DNA from: Caenorhabditis remanei
Lineage: Eukaryota; Nematoda; Chromadorea; Rhabditida; Rhabditidae
NCBI RefSeq assembly: GCF_010183535.1
Contig: NC_071330.1
Location: forward strand, 9,653,717-9,717,716
DNA: 64,000 bases
Direction of reading: 5' to 3'
The notes under the pieces were generated by a model. It was given only the letters and a program-made list of their open reading frames with translations. It had not been told where the DNA came from and ran no database searches. The number at the start of each line of letters is the position of its first letter. The stretch's first letter is position 1. The translations under genes were made by a program, and so were the position numbers. Of this stretch, positions 11,789-23,000 are shown one piece after another.

Positions 11789-14649
11789 TCACTGATACCA
11801 CGAGACGACGTCTTCTGGAGCTGGAGCAGCGTGGAATGATGATCTTTTTCCGAAACGAAGAGGTCCAGATGGTCCACGTCGTTTTCCGAAACGTAGAGGT
11901 CCTTGTGGTCCTCCTTTCTTCACATCTGAAACATTATGATTTCATTTCCAAACGACGTGCGACTTGTCAAATGAAACATCTAATATTACATTCTAATCAG
12001 ACAAATTCTACTCAAATTTCCGGAAAAAATTCGTTAACAGATTTCAATCTAAATATCGAATGACTCAAACTTTTTGATATTGAATTTCAAAAAAACGAAA
12101 AAGTTCTAAAAGTTCATTCTGGAAATTACTCAAAACTTACAGTTGGAGAAGTAATCCAAATCGACAGCAATTGGAATTGTTCCAACCGAATTGTCATCGT
12201 AATCTGAAAATAAAAATAAACTTTTTTATCTTAAAATGACGTTTCCCATATCAAACCCAAATTTTAAAAATTCAAACGAATCGCACTCCGAGAAAAGAAA
12301 CCCACTTCCGACATATTGCTCTCGCGTATCATTTCAACATGAATTATTCTTAGAAACCCATGTGAAAATTTGGAAATTTAGAGACATTTTTAGAAAGAAA
12401 AAAGGTGCATCATTTGTAATTGAATCCATACTCTTTTCCATTTACAAAGTATCTTTTTTCAATATTAAATGAATTGGTCATCTCAAAACTACAGTAGTGC
12501 CCGAAAACTCCTTCTGAACATCAGAAAACTTCTTTCTTTTCAGATGAATTAGTTAGAAAATTTGAAATTCAAAATTCTTCGTTTCGAACCGAGAGAAAAG
12601 AGAAAAAACCTTCGTCTTAATGTATTCTTTTGTTGGTTTTATACTCGTGTCGATAGCTTTTTCTAAGTCAAAGTATGATAGTTTCTCTTCAAGAAAAAAC
12701 CCAAATGAGCACTTTCTCAGTGTGTTTTTGTTTATATTCGCATCAAGTTGCGGGTGGAGATTTTTGAGATTTTCGATGAAAAATTAATGAGAAAAAGGGA
12801 TTTTTTAGGTTTCATCTTTATCTTTCAAAAGTCACCATGAGATCATTTTGATCAACTCATCTGAATCTACACATTTCTATTTCGAAAGTTTCCATTTTCT
12901 CTCGTTTTCTATTACTTTCCAATTCGAATGCATGGAATTGAAACTCTTTTACTAATAGAGGAGCGGACCCATGTGCTGCTCATCGGCTCCGTAAGCACCA
13001 AAACTTTCCGAAACTAATCGGAATTAATGGGAGAAAAGAGACCACAACCCCTCGAAAACTATAAAAACCTTTCTTCTCCAAAATGGAAAAAAAGAGGAAA
13101 TGCCTGGAAAAGACTGAAAATCGATGACACAAAACCAGTGGGAAGTTTTGGGAATTCGAGGGGGTGTCAAAACAAAAATAAAGAAGAAAAAGAAGACTTA
13201 GGAGAGAAATGACGCATTAGCAGACATTTCATTGTAAAGTTTTAGGATTTAAAAATGAAAATTGAAATCCGTTTGAGTGATTAGTCGAAGCATGTCATGC
13301 AGTTTCAAAATAGATTGAAATGTTTAATCAGAAGAAATTTAATAATTGAGAACTTGCTTTGTTTCAGAATAAAACATTGATTCTCCACTCAAAAGTTAAT
13401 CCATTCAAAGTACGAATACAATGAGGAAGATATTTTGATATTTTTCTGTTGAGTCATTCAAACCAGAGAAGAATACACCGAAATACACAGAATATCATGT
13501 TCTAGTATAAAACTTATTCTTTGATTTGGGATTTAAGTCAATCACAGAGCCCATGTATTCCATTTGGATTAAGTCTCTACAACTGGTAAAGTCCATGAAA
13601 CTAGGATGACCTGTTTTATGTCTGTTGTTAATTACGATACATCCGCACATGTCCAAATTTTTAAAAACTGAATCCACGTTTTCTGTTCCAAGTTTCAGTT
13701 CCTTCAACTCAAATTATCTTTCGTTCAACCATAATTAGCCTACAGTGTTCGTGCATTTTTCAATCTTTTTTCGAACTTTTCACACTCCGTTTTTTGAAAC
13801 TCTCGTTTCTTATTTCCGTTTCCCTCTCCGCTGATCCGTAAAGAAGCAAGTCCTTTACTCACCAAAGTTTCGACACAATTTTACTACAACCGATTTCCTT
13901 TTCGAGAACAAAAAGGAGGGCCGTTTTGAATGATAAATGGGAATTCTTTAAAAACAAGAAAAGGAATTAGTTGGAGAAGAGAAAGAGAAGAAATATGATG
14001 GAGTTATGTATCAGAAGTGGCATTTGCAAGGATTACTGTAATGACGTCATTTCGAGTTTCAAAATTATTTTGCATGTCAGAAAGGACAAATTTGCATGAC
14101 ATTTCACATGATCTAGAGAGTTGTTAACCTTGTTATTAGTTTCGTTTCTCAAAGAAAACATCATTTTGAACTTAAATTATAGGCTAAGACACTTCTAGAA
14201 ATTATCTTTTTGAAGAAGAAATTATGTCACTTTGAATGATTGAAAGTTGTTGGAAATGTTATCTACTCTACTATTTTACCCTTTAGTCCACATGTACAAA
14301 CATAAAAATATTTGTCACTATACACCCACGAGGATTGTATTTTAAAGCGTAGAGTTTTAGTACGAATTCGTATAGTAAAACTAGAATTTTAGAATTGTCA
14401 CTGTAAGCATCTACTAAACTACAATATATTCTAACTTCTAAGAATGTTGATCTAGGTCATTCGAGAGACCCCATCGCTGACGGAACAATGTGGTCACATA
14501 GATATTCTGAAGAGTTCATCAATGCTCTACAGTATTCCTAATTTTTCAATTAACTATGCCCTTTGTTTCATACAATTTGACCTACCTGCCAATGCTACGA
14601 TGGCGAGAACGGCAAGGAATACGACTCGGAAAAGCGTGGAGAACTGCAT
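11789..14649 (-). CDS. flp-15: FMRFamide-like neuropeptide precursor FLP-15
   Basis: Three short exons: 14586-14649 (signal peptide), 12141-12203 and 11789-11925. Phases match (1 then 1) and the product is 87 residues. Residues 1-21 are a hydrophobic secretion signal. Exon 3 encodes two peptides in tandem, GGPQGPLRFG and RGPSGPLRFG, each followed by the dibasic KR cleavage site. The glycine supplies the C-terminal amide, so the mature forms are GGPQGPLRF-amide and RGPSGPLRF-amide, which are the FLP-15 peptides known from C. elegans. A short C-terminal peptide follows. Processing would be by proprotein convertase and amidating enzymes in neurons; receptors are GPCRs. Intron 1 is long (2382 bp). 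No exon exceeds 140 bp, so an ORF-length scan misses the gene. Confidence 0.96.
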
Positions 14650-17600
14650 GACGAGGTGCGAGAAGTGATGTGAGTGGAAAGAGAAAAGAGACCTTCTTCT
14701 TCCAAAAATGAGTGAAGCAACCGGGAGCTCTCGAGAGCAAGACGAGGGTGGGCGGGCAGCGAGGCTCAAGACTCCGCCCACTTTTTCAGTGAGCATTTGG
14801 TTTTTTGGAGAAATAGTTTGTGTACGAAGGGAGGAAAGAGAAAAAGAACAATGTTTGACCTGAATTTGAATTGAAGCTGAATAATATGATACTTTAAAAG
14901 TAGTGTGTTCTGGAACGGAATTCGATATTTCTGATGTTTGTTGCCGGATTAATCTGGAAGATTTGAAAAATTGTTGGAACTTGGAGAAAAGATGTCAGGA
15001 CAAATGAATTCTCTTTCAATATCAATTTTTGGAAGTTTCTGTCTGATTAAGTGACAATCTTATCACTTATGGTCCTGGTTTAAGTGGCAAACTTGGTATC
15101 AGATTCTACGTTAATGTAGGCGTGGTTCTTTTACAGTAACTACCGTAATCTTTTTCCGCTCATGATTGGGTCCAAGAATCCACTCAACTAAAAACTAGAG
15201 CGTGTCATAATTGCACCTTCAGAGAGTAATTATGACACGATTGTTACTTGAAAAGGTGTTGGATTACGGTATTCATCATCTCATATTTCAAATGAAACCG
15301 GCACAATATGTGATACAATTGACTTTTCACCGTTGTTTGTAACGACAATTAACGGAAATAATAAAGTGGAAAAGTTTTGTGAAAGTAGATAAAAAATTAT
15401 GTATTCGAAGAATGAGTTGAAGGGATCGGGGAAAAGAAACACTGCGTTCATGTTTCCTCAATGTTTTGGTTTACGAGAAACGTAGTTTAATAAAATAACT
15501 CGGACTAGTGTTTTACAGATTACAACTCAAAAAATCATAAGATCGAGGATAAACCTTCTGATTGCAGGTACAGTTTTGAAATAAGAAACACTGAGAAGAT
15601 TGGAAACTGCGGAAACTATTCAGTTCTTGTGTGATTGAAAATGCTGAGTTCCGAACCTTTTGTATAGATGACTCAAGATCATTTAGTGAGGCTCTGTTTC
15701 TCAAAATTTGAATGACACCCGTTTTGAGACTCTCTCTCTTTCCCATAAAATTGTCCAACTTCGATGAAGCCCAGTGCGATGAAGCCCCTAGAAGAAACTT
15801 CCCCTTTTTAATACTTGTTTCTGTTGAAACTTATTTTTTAAATAATTGTTACAACTTCTGTAACTATCCTCTGTTATTTTGATCTCTTCGTCATTTTCAG
15901 ACCAAACCACACGTACGTATTTCATTCAAATCAAAACCTTATTTTTCAAATATTTTTGTATCCAATCACCTTTGCCGTCAGAACTACATTTTCCATCGGA
16001 TTCTGACCTCAAGAAAATCTAGAAAATCACGAATCTTGGATATTTTCAATTTGTCAAGAAATCATGAGTTTAGCAGATACATTTAGACGTAATCTGTCAT
16101 CGTAAATCAGCGTCAGACGGGTAAATAATTTTGCCAAAAGGCGCAGATTATGACGAGTTTCGGAAGGAATCAAAACCAATTGGAATAGGGAAAAATGAGA
16201 GAAAAATGAGATTCGAAGTGACAGTTTAGATTTCTGAGCTCTCGAAGTTTTCAGTTTTATTTATTTGTTTTCATTCCCACGTCATCGTTCTTCTCCTTAT
16301 TTTCAGAGTGTTCACATCTACATTTTAATATTCAATATTTTCAGTTTCGATCCTCCTCTTCTGTTTTATTTGTGTGGTTTCTCGACATAGATCATAGATG
16401 ACGTAGATCATCAGAATCTCGAAAATTGTGAAAAGAATGAACAGGGAGCAATATGATTGGATTGCTCGATGATTATTTCAGAGAAATATCAAATATTTTT
16501 CAGGAAGAAGAAAATAGAAAAATGTCAGACAACATTCAATGCCATAAAGCCTTTATGAGGTGATTAAACGATTCGAGGGAACGCGGAAAAATTGTGAAAA
16601 TATGGTTGTGAACGGGAAAGAAAAATGAGAAAAAGAAGGAATTGGAAGAAAGGAAAACAAAGAAAAAGATGACGACGGGGGGTCTTTGACTGTCAAGTTT
16701 CAGAATATCATATGAGAATGACGTTAGGTTAGAATACTCTCGATGAATATTGTTTCATGAAGAAATAAGATTTAGAATGAGTACACATCATCCTCTAGTG
16801 AACTTGATGGATGGTTCACTTCATACAAGATGAAAATGGCTTGAATATGGATAACAATAATTCTTATCAAGAAACTTTAATCGCTTTCTTGTATAGAATA
16901 AAATTATCAAAACGAAATTTTGTTGATTTTTTTCACAATCAGCATCAAGCATAAGTTAGACGTCCTGAAAGAAACCTGATTATTATAAGGATTTCGACGG
17001 AAATGTGGCAAATCTGGCGAGGAAACTAGGTTAGACCTCGGAGTTAACATTTTCTACAAAAGAGAAAAAAGACTTATTCGATCATCAGAATTTCAGTTCT
17101 TCAAACTGAATTAGTTGGAGAAAAGAATGAAGAAGAGGAACTCAGATTTCTCCATATTTCATAGTATCTCTCTTTTCAATTTCACCATTTTCATCTTTAA
17201 AACCCCCTTAAGTTTTAACTGCCAAACAGACATTGTTCCTAATTAATAAATCCTTTTTCTCTTTCTTTTGTTTAATTTTTTCACTTTTCTCATTCCATTC
17301 CCGTTTCCGTTTCCAATCTTTTTTGTTCTTCCCCGTCAATCATCTACTGTTTTCTGTTCTATCTGTTTCATTTCGAGTTTCTCCAATGCTAATCGAATCA
17401 AATTGTCCAATTACCACGACTACTGAAAACTAGGAATTCTCATGTACAGTCCAATAAATGTAGATTCAAAAACGTTTTTGAAAAACGTGACTATTCTCTC
17501 TCCCTTTTCGGAAAAAACTTGGTCAAAGGTTATCACTTTCACTTTTATTCCTCTCCAGTTCCCTTTATTTTCTTCTATTCACCTATATGTTCCAGTGTTT

Positions 17601-18568
17601 ATAAACCGTCAGAACTCATGACTCTCTTTTCTGCAAGTGATAAAGTATGTTCGTAGTGTGAGTCTAAACCAAAACAAATAAAGAACCAAATAGAGAAATG
17701 GCAATTGGAAAGAACGAGAGTAGACACTCAAACGACACTTTGTTTGTTTCCTTCTCTATTTCTCTTATCTCTTTTCATTTTCTTCTGAAACTGTTCTCTT
17801 ATTTTCTTACAGTTTCGTTTTATTCAAGTTCCAATTTTCATTTGACCTTATCGAGAAGATATTTTCAAATCTTATCTGTCATTCACTATCATTTAGTAGA
17901 TCATGAACAACAGAACATGGGTTGAAAACAAACAACTCATGATCTCTTTCTCGTAATACATGAAACTTCGTTTTGCTGAGTACATTGAGTCTTGTTGAAA
18001 ACTTTGAGATAAAAATGAATCAACTGACAGAATCTATTCGTTATATTTACTTAGGAACTCATTTCACGAAGCCGGACAGAGAAGGTCTGGGACCGATCAC
18101 TGTTCTCTTAGACTTTTCATTCTGATTTTGTTTTTTAATTTTGATTTTCCAAAGATTACAATAAGTTTTTTCAACCTTTCAAAGTTGTTTTTTCTTTCAA
18201 CTTTTCAACACTTGAATCTTGTTTTCTTTCCTTCTTGTTCCTCTTCCTTCCCCTCCTTCACACCTGCTCTTCTTCTGCTCCATCAAGTCCAATTGCAACA
18301 TTCGTTTCTCTAAGTCTCTCCCATCTCCATACTGTTTTCTTTTTTTCTTTTTCCTCTTCTCATCACACACTCTCTCTTTTTTATCTTTTCAATTCATCAA
18401 TTCAACGAGACATAGTTTCTATAAACTTTTAGTGATAAAAACGAATGATGACAATGAACGTTTATGTCTCTCTTCTTGTTTCTTCTTTATTTTTCAACCA
18501 GTTTCCGGTGGCTACATTCATTGATAGAATTGAAATGAAACGTTGAATTCTCCATAATTTCAGAAATC
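14650..18568. other. Gene-free stretch between flp-15 and aqp-11
   Basis: Divergent upstream space shared by flp-15 (minus) and aqp-11 (plus). It contains a small palindromic MITE-like element at 15141-15271. The rest is AT-rich with long pyrimidine blocks (about 17240-17360 and 18120-18420); open frames there are low-complexity and lack splice support. No RNA gene is recognised. Confidence 0.45.
15141..15271. mobile_element. Small palindromic MITE-like element
   Basis: TACCGTAATC at 15141-15150 and its exact inverse GATTACGGTA at 15262-15271 bound a 131 bp segment. Inside it, CGTGTCATAATT (15201-15212) pairs perfectly with AATTATGACACG (15228-15239) around a 15-base loop. Nested terminal and internal inverted repeats without an open frame are typical of non-autonomous DNA elements. 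No clear target-site duplication is visible, so the ends are approximate. Confidence 0.55.
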
Positions 18569-19742
18569 ATGGAGGTTCCTGGACCTCTGCTGGATGCATT
18601 CATTTACTACATCACAGTTATAGCTGTTTGTGAAGGAGCACGACACGTGGCAGACCGTCTTTTCGACAAAAAAGGAAATGTTCATCGGTTCATTATTGAA
18701 TTTCTAGGAACACTTCAGGTTACTACAACAATTTATGAAAATGGTCAGTTTTTTAAAACGAAAAATTAAGAACATTTTTATGAATTCCGTATAGTAAGGA
18801 CTAGCAAGATCTAGCAAGGCGTCAAAAAGTATAAAAGAAACCTACTCTCCGGAACGAAACCAGTCGAAAATGAACAATAATTTCAGCTGTTATCGATATT
18901 CATCTCGGTCGCCAAGCATTTGCATTCACTCTTTTTAGTATGGGAATTGTTTTTGCTCTCTGTAATCGCACTGCTTTCTGTAGTCCGTTGGCACCAATTG
19001 AACAATTCCTTTTTGGAAGACTTCGGTATATTTTTTCAACATTCTTTAGTCTCATTAACACATGGAATTTCAGATTATCCGAACTGATTCAAACTCTCGT
19101 TGCTCAGTTTTCTGCTGGTTATTTTGCATTCAGTTTCGCTAGAACTATCTGGCTTCGAGCCTACAGTACAACTGACGCTCACTCGAATATTCTTGGATTA
19201 ATGGAGTCTTGTGGATTCAATCATCCAGTTAGTTTCATTTAATTTGGAAATAATTGTATATGGTTCAATTCAGTATCCAATTTACTATCATTTGGCATTT
19301 GAACTAATTGGAACATTCATCGTTAGACACGTTTTGACACGTGCTACTTCAGAATCTCGTGATTCGAGAATTCGATTCGTTTTCCCTGCTCTTTTCATGG
19401 CTGCCGTTTTCACAGGAAGTATGTATTCGAGACAAAATGACAACTGAATTATTTTATTGCTTTCAGCTGTGACATTCGTTGGAGATCAAGCACTTGATCC
19501 ATTGGTAGCTTCAACACTTTTCTATGGATGTAGAGGATTGAGTTTTGAGAACTTTATGTTTGTTTATTGGGTGAGAGAAATGTTTCCACCGCGTCGCTTC
19601 ATGGTTATTCCATTTTCAGATCGCTCCAACCATCGGCTGGATGGCATCAGCTTACTGGGATTCATTAGGAGAAGAGGATGCGAAAAAGAAAGCTGCGAAG
19701 GAGAAGAAAGCAGAAAAGAAACGGGTGAAGAAAAATGAATAA
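18569..19742 (+). CDS. aqp-11: Unorthodox aquaporin (AQP11/12-like)
   Basis: Membrane channel of the divergent aquaporin group. Exons are 18569-18743, 18887-19025, 19074-19227, 19274-19418, 19467-19570 and 19620-19742, all in phase; 279 residues. The product has about six hydrophobic segments. The two half-helix loops normally carrying Asn-Pro-Ala read CSPLAPIE (first) and DPLVAS (second), so the first Asn is Ser and the second is Asp, beyond even the NPC/NPT variation of AQP11/12. The C-terminus is a Lys-rich tail (EKKAEKKRVKKNE), possibly an ER-retention or cytoplasmic anchor. A TTTCAG acceptor six bases before the ATG suggests trans-splicing. The name rests on family plus position beside flp-15, as in the C. 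elegans ZK525 region recalled from memory. Convergent with set-16. Confidence 0.85.
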
Positions 19743-20077
19743 TTAGTAGATCAATTTTTATATTGCTATATTTTCTAATTAAAACATTTTTATTGAGCAT
19801 TTCTTGAGTTAGCAATAGAGTGGGATCATTTATACAAACACATAGGAAGAGTTGTTAGAAACTATGTAAAAAAAAACTCTAATAAATTCGTCAGAATTAA
19901 CAACTGTGAGACCAATGGAGAACAAATTTTGACAGATTAACTATGAATAGTGAGTGAAATTTGACAACATGGAGCAAACCCTATTGATAACAATATAATA
20001 ATTGGAACTAAAAAGAATACCGACCAGCGGCAAAAAAAAACTTGAAAAATGTTAGAAACTGCAATGTAAAAATCTAA

Positions 20078-23000
20078 TTAATTCATCCATTTTACACAAT
20101 TCGGTGCTCCACAAAGACATGGAATTTTGTCTGTAGTGCCCTCCAGTTCGAATTGATAATCGTAAGTAAGCTGAAAAAGAGGATGATTTTAGTTAATATG
20201 TGTATGCAATCGTATATAATGCAGTCTCAAGTGTTTTCCGACTGGTCACTAGGCCATAAAATGCTGCTGAAATTGGTTTTTCAATTCACACTGCTGTTTT
20301 AGTGGATAAGGCGGGCCATCGAACGTATACGAACGGCAGGGAAAAACAAAAACAGACTTGGAATTTTTGAAAAAAGAAAGATTTTGAGGGATTCGATGCT
20401 TACCTCTTCGTTGGAACTTATTGGTCTATTAGCCGTGATTATGATTTTCTTTTCACGTCCGGAGGAACCAGCATCCAATATCTGGGTGGAACAATTTGGA
20501 TCGCAAGAATGATTAATGTATCTTGCCGGTCCCCCAGCCATCGTGGCGTCAATCACCCATTCCTCATCAATCCGGAACATGTAAACTCCACGATTCTGAG
20601 CAGTATAGCGTATTTCACGAACTTCACAAACTTCCGCACGAATGATTTCTCCCTGAAATTATAAAAATTTAGCTCAATCGACGTTGTATTCTTTACCTTG
20701 TACTCAATAATGAACTCTCCCATTGAGATATCGTTCTTGGCATATAAACCAAGGCCGGCGATACGTGATCTGGCCAAATAAACACGATCTTTCCATTCCC
20801 TTCTCATCTTCTGGTAAGCCGAAAATCCGGCTTGGTTATTTTGATTTGTTTCCATTCTTAGTGACAAAGAAGCTATTTCTGGAGGAATACCGAATGCCCG
20901 TGCACGAGCTGCGGCTTCTTCTGTATAATATGACCTTACTCCACGCGTACGTCCACTGTTGGCAGAGGTAACAGAAGTTGCAGCCTGCCGAGAAGCTAAC
21001 GTGTCGAGTTGTGCTGAAGTAGCTACAGTAGCTAGCGTAGACTGAGCTGATATCACTCCTAATATGCCATGATGGTTATGACTTGTACCACCCATCGGCT
21101 GAGGCTTCGTGCGGAAATGTTGTCCGATAGTTCGATTCCGTGGTTCTGCTCGGGCACATCCCATTTGATTTTCCACGAGAGGTAACTCCAAGACAGGACT
21201 ATTTTGATGACGGTGTTGATATGTGAATATCGTGTCAAAGCCTGGTAGAGACTCGGTAATTTTAGTAATCGCATTTTCATTCAGTCCAAATAATGTTTCT
21301 CCGCAAACTTGTGTACCGAAAAATTTCAGTACCTCTCCTTGTTGTTGATCCCTGAGCTGATTCACTCTTTCGAAGATTGGCTGCCATGCTTTAGTTGCAG
21401 AAAAACCACGATGACAAATTGAAGAATCTTCCAAACTTTGAACGACGAAGAAGGGGAGGTCGTTTTTCTCCTCAATACGACATTCAAACATCATTCTTTC
21501 TCGAGCATTTTTTGGAGACCAGAAAAGACGAGTAGCTCGATATTTGCTAGGAAAGATGTAATCTTTGTTGTGGAACTTTTTCAACTGTGACGGATTGATC
21601 GATCCAAGTTTGTGGAAAGCGAATGCACCAATACGAAGGCACAAGTTTGGTCCATCGGATAGATCGAAAAGGCGCATCAACAGCGAATTTTCATCACGTT
21701 TAATGTAGATTTTCCGAAGAGCATCCAGCCGTAAAACAACATTTGTGACTTTTTCGTGAAGTTTACATATGAAAGTCTGAAATAAATTAACTGTAATAGA
21801 CGAGTCAAAGTTTCGAAACTTACTCTATCTTTGATGAAGAATCCGTTGTGCTGCATTGCACATAACACATGATAATTAGCACCACAGTTCATTTTATGAC
21901 ACTTCACACTGGCTCCTGGTTGTTTGCAATGATCACAAGCTGTCTGAGCAGCTCGAACGACTGCTCGATCTACATTTGTAAGCCACCCTGATGGATGTTC
22001 GAACACTTCAGCACTCCACAATGCACAATTAACGTGTACCCAATAGTATTCTGTCAGTGAAATCAGACGACCACAACGGAACGTTTCTCCATCGCCGACT
22101 CCTCCACAGAACACACAAATACGCTTGTCAAGCTCATAGGGTGGATGAGGAACTCCGATCTTCGGCGAAAGAATGCATTGCTGGAAATTATAAAATTTGT
22201 GATGAATTACTTGAGTATTAAACAACGGGAGAAAAGCAACTATACTAAAACTATACTTTCTATAACTGGAGCTCACCTTCACAATACAGAACAAGTTCGC
22301 TATTTTAAAGAAGTTTAACCATTTTATAGTAAAATCTAGGTTTGCTCATCTGATAAATACTCAAAACACATAGGAAAAACAATTAACTTTAAGAATCGAA
22401 GACCTGTATTCGGAGCGTTATTTGTTCTTTAAATTTCCGTATTAAGAATCGTGTACTTTTGAACCTGCTTTTAGTCAGTTTACCTACCACATGTTGTTGT
22501 TGAATATTGATGAAGGACTCATGAATGTCTTGAGTGTACGCTTTCCAATCTTCTCCTGCGGCTGTTCTCTGAGGAGGTGCTTCTTTGGGAGCATCAACTG
22601 CCCCAATTAATGAGGAAACTGGCACAATTATGATATTATCTTTTTTGCCTTCATCCATCATGTAACGAGTATCTCTTGGTGATACCAAATGTTCCGTGCT
22701 GCCGATGAGCGATGAAGCTGAAAACGCAGCAGCAGGAGGTTTCTTTCCTTGATTGACCGCCTTTACGATATTATCCGAATAAATTTGTTTCAGTTTATTA
22801 TAGATCTCTTCAGAAACAACTTGTTCAGCAGCAGTCAGCTCTTCATGAGTTAATGCCGATCGACTCAGTGACATCAATTCGAAATAACACTTTCTAGAAC
22901 AGAAAGATACCATTTCGTCCTTTTCTTCCAGAGTAGCCTCTTGTGAGAGCACTCCTAGCTTGGCCATCGTAACTCGAAGAGCTGGCACGCCATCGATTGA

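Noticed and set aside
12837..12860. mir-80-like seed (TGAGATCA) in a small inverted repeat
   Set aside because: The arms are only 8 bases around a short loop, so no 22 nt mature strand could come from a precursor this small.
13027..13212. Basic 61-codon frame in flp-15 intron 1
   Set aside because: Short, Lys-rich, on the opposite strand of the gene, without splice or promoter support.
18128..18524. Overlapping Phe/Ser-rich frames before aqp-11
   Set aside because: They overlap in three frames of a pyrimidine block, a typical promoter-proximal T-rich region.
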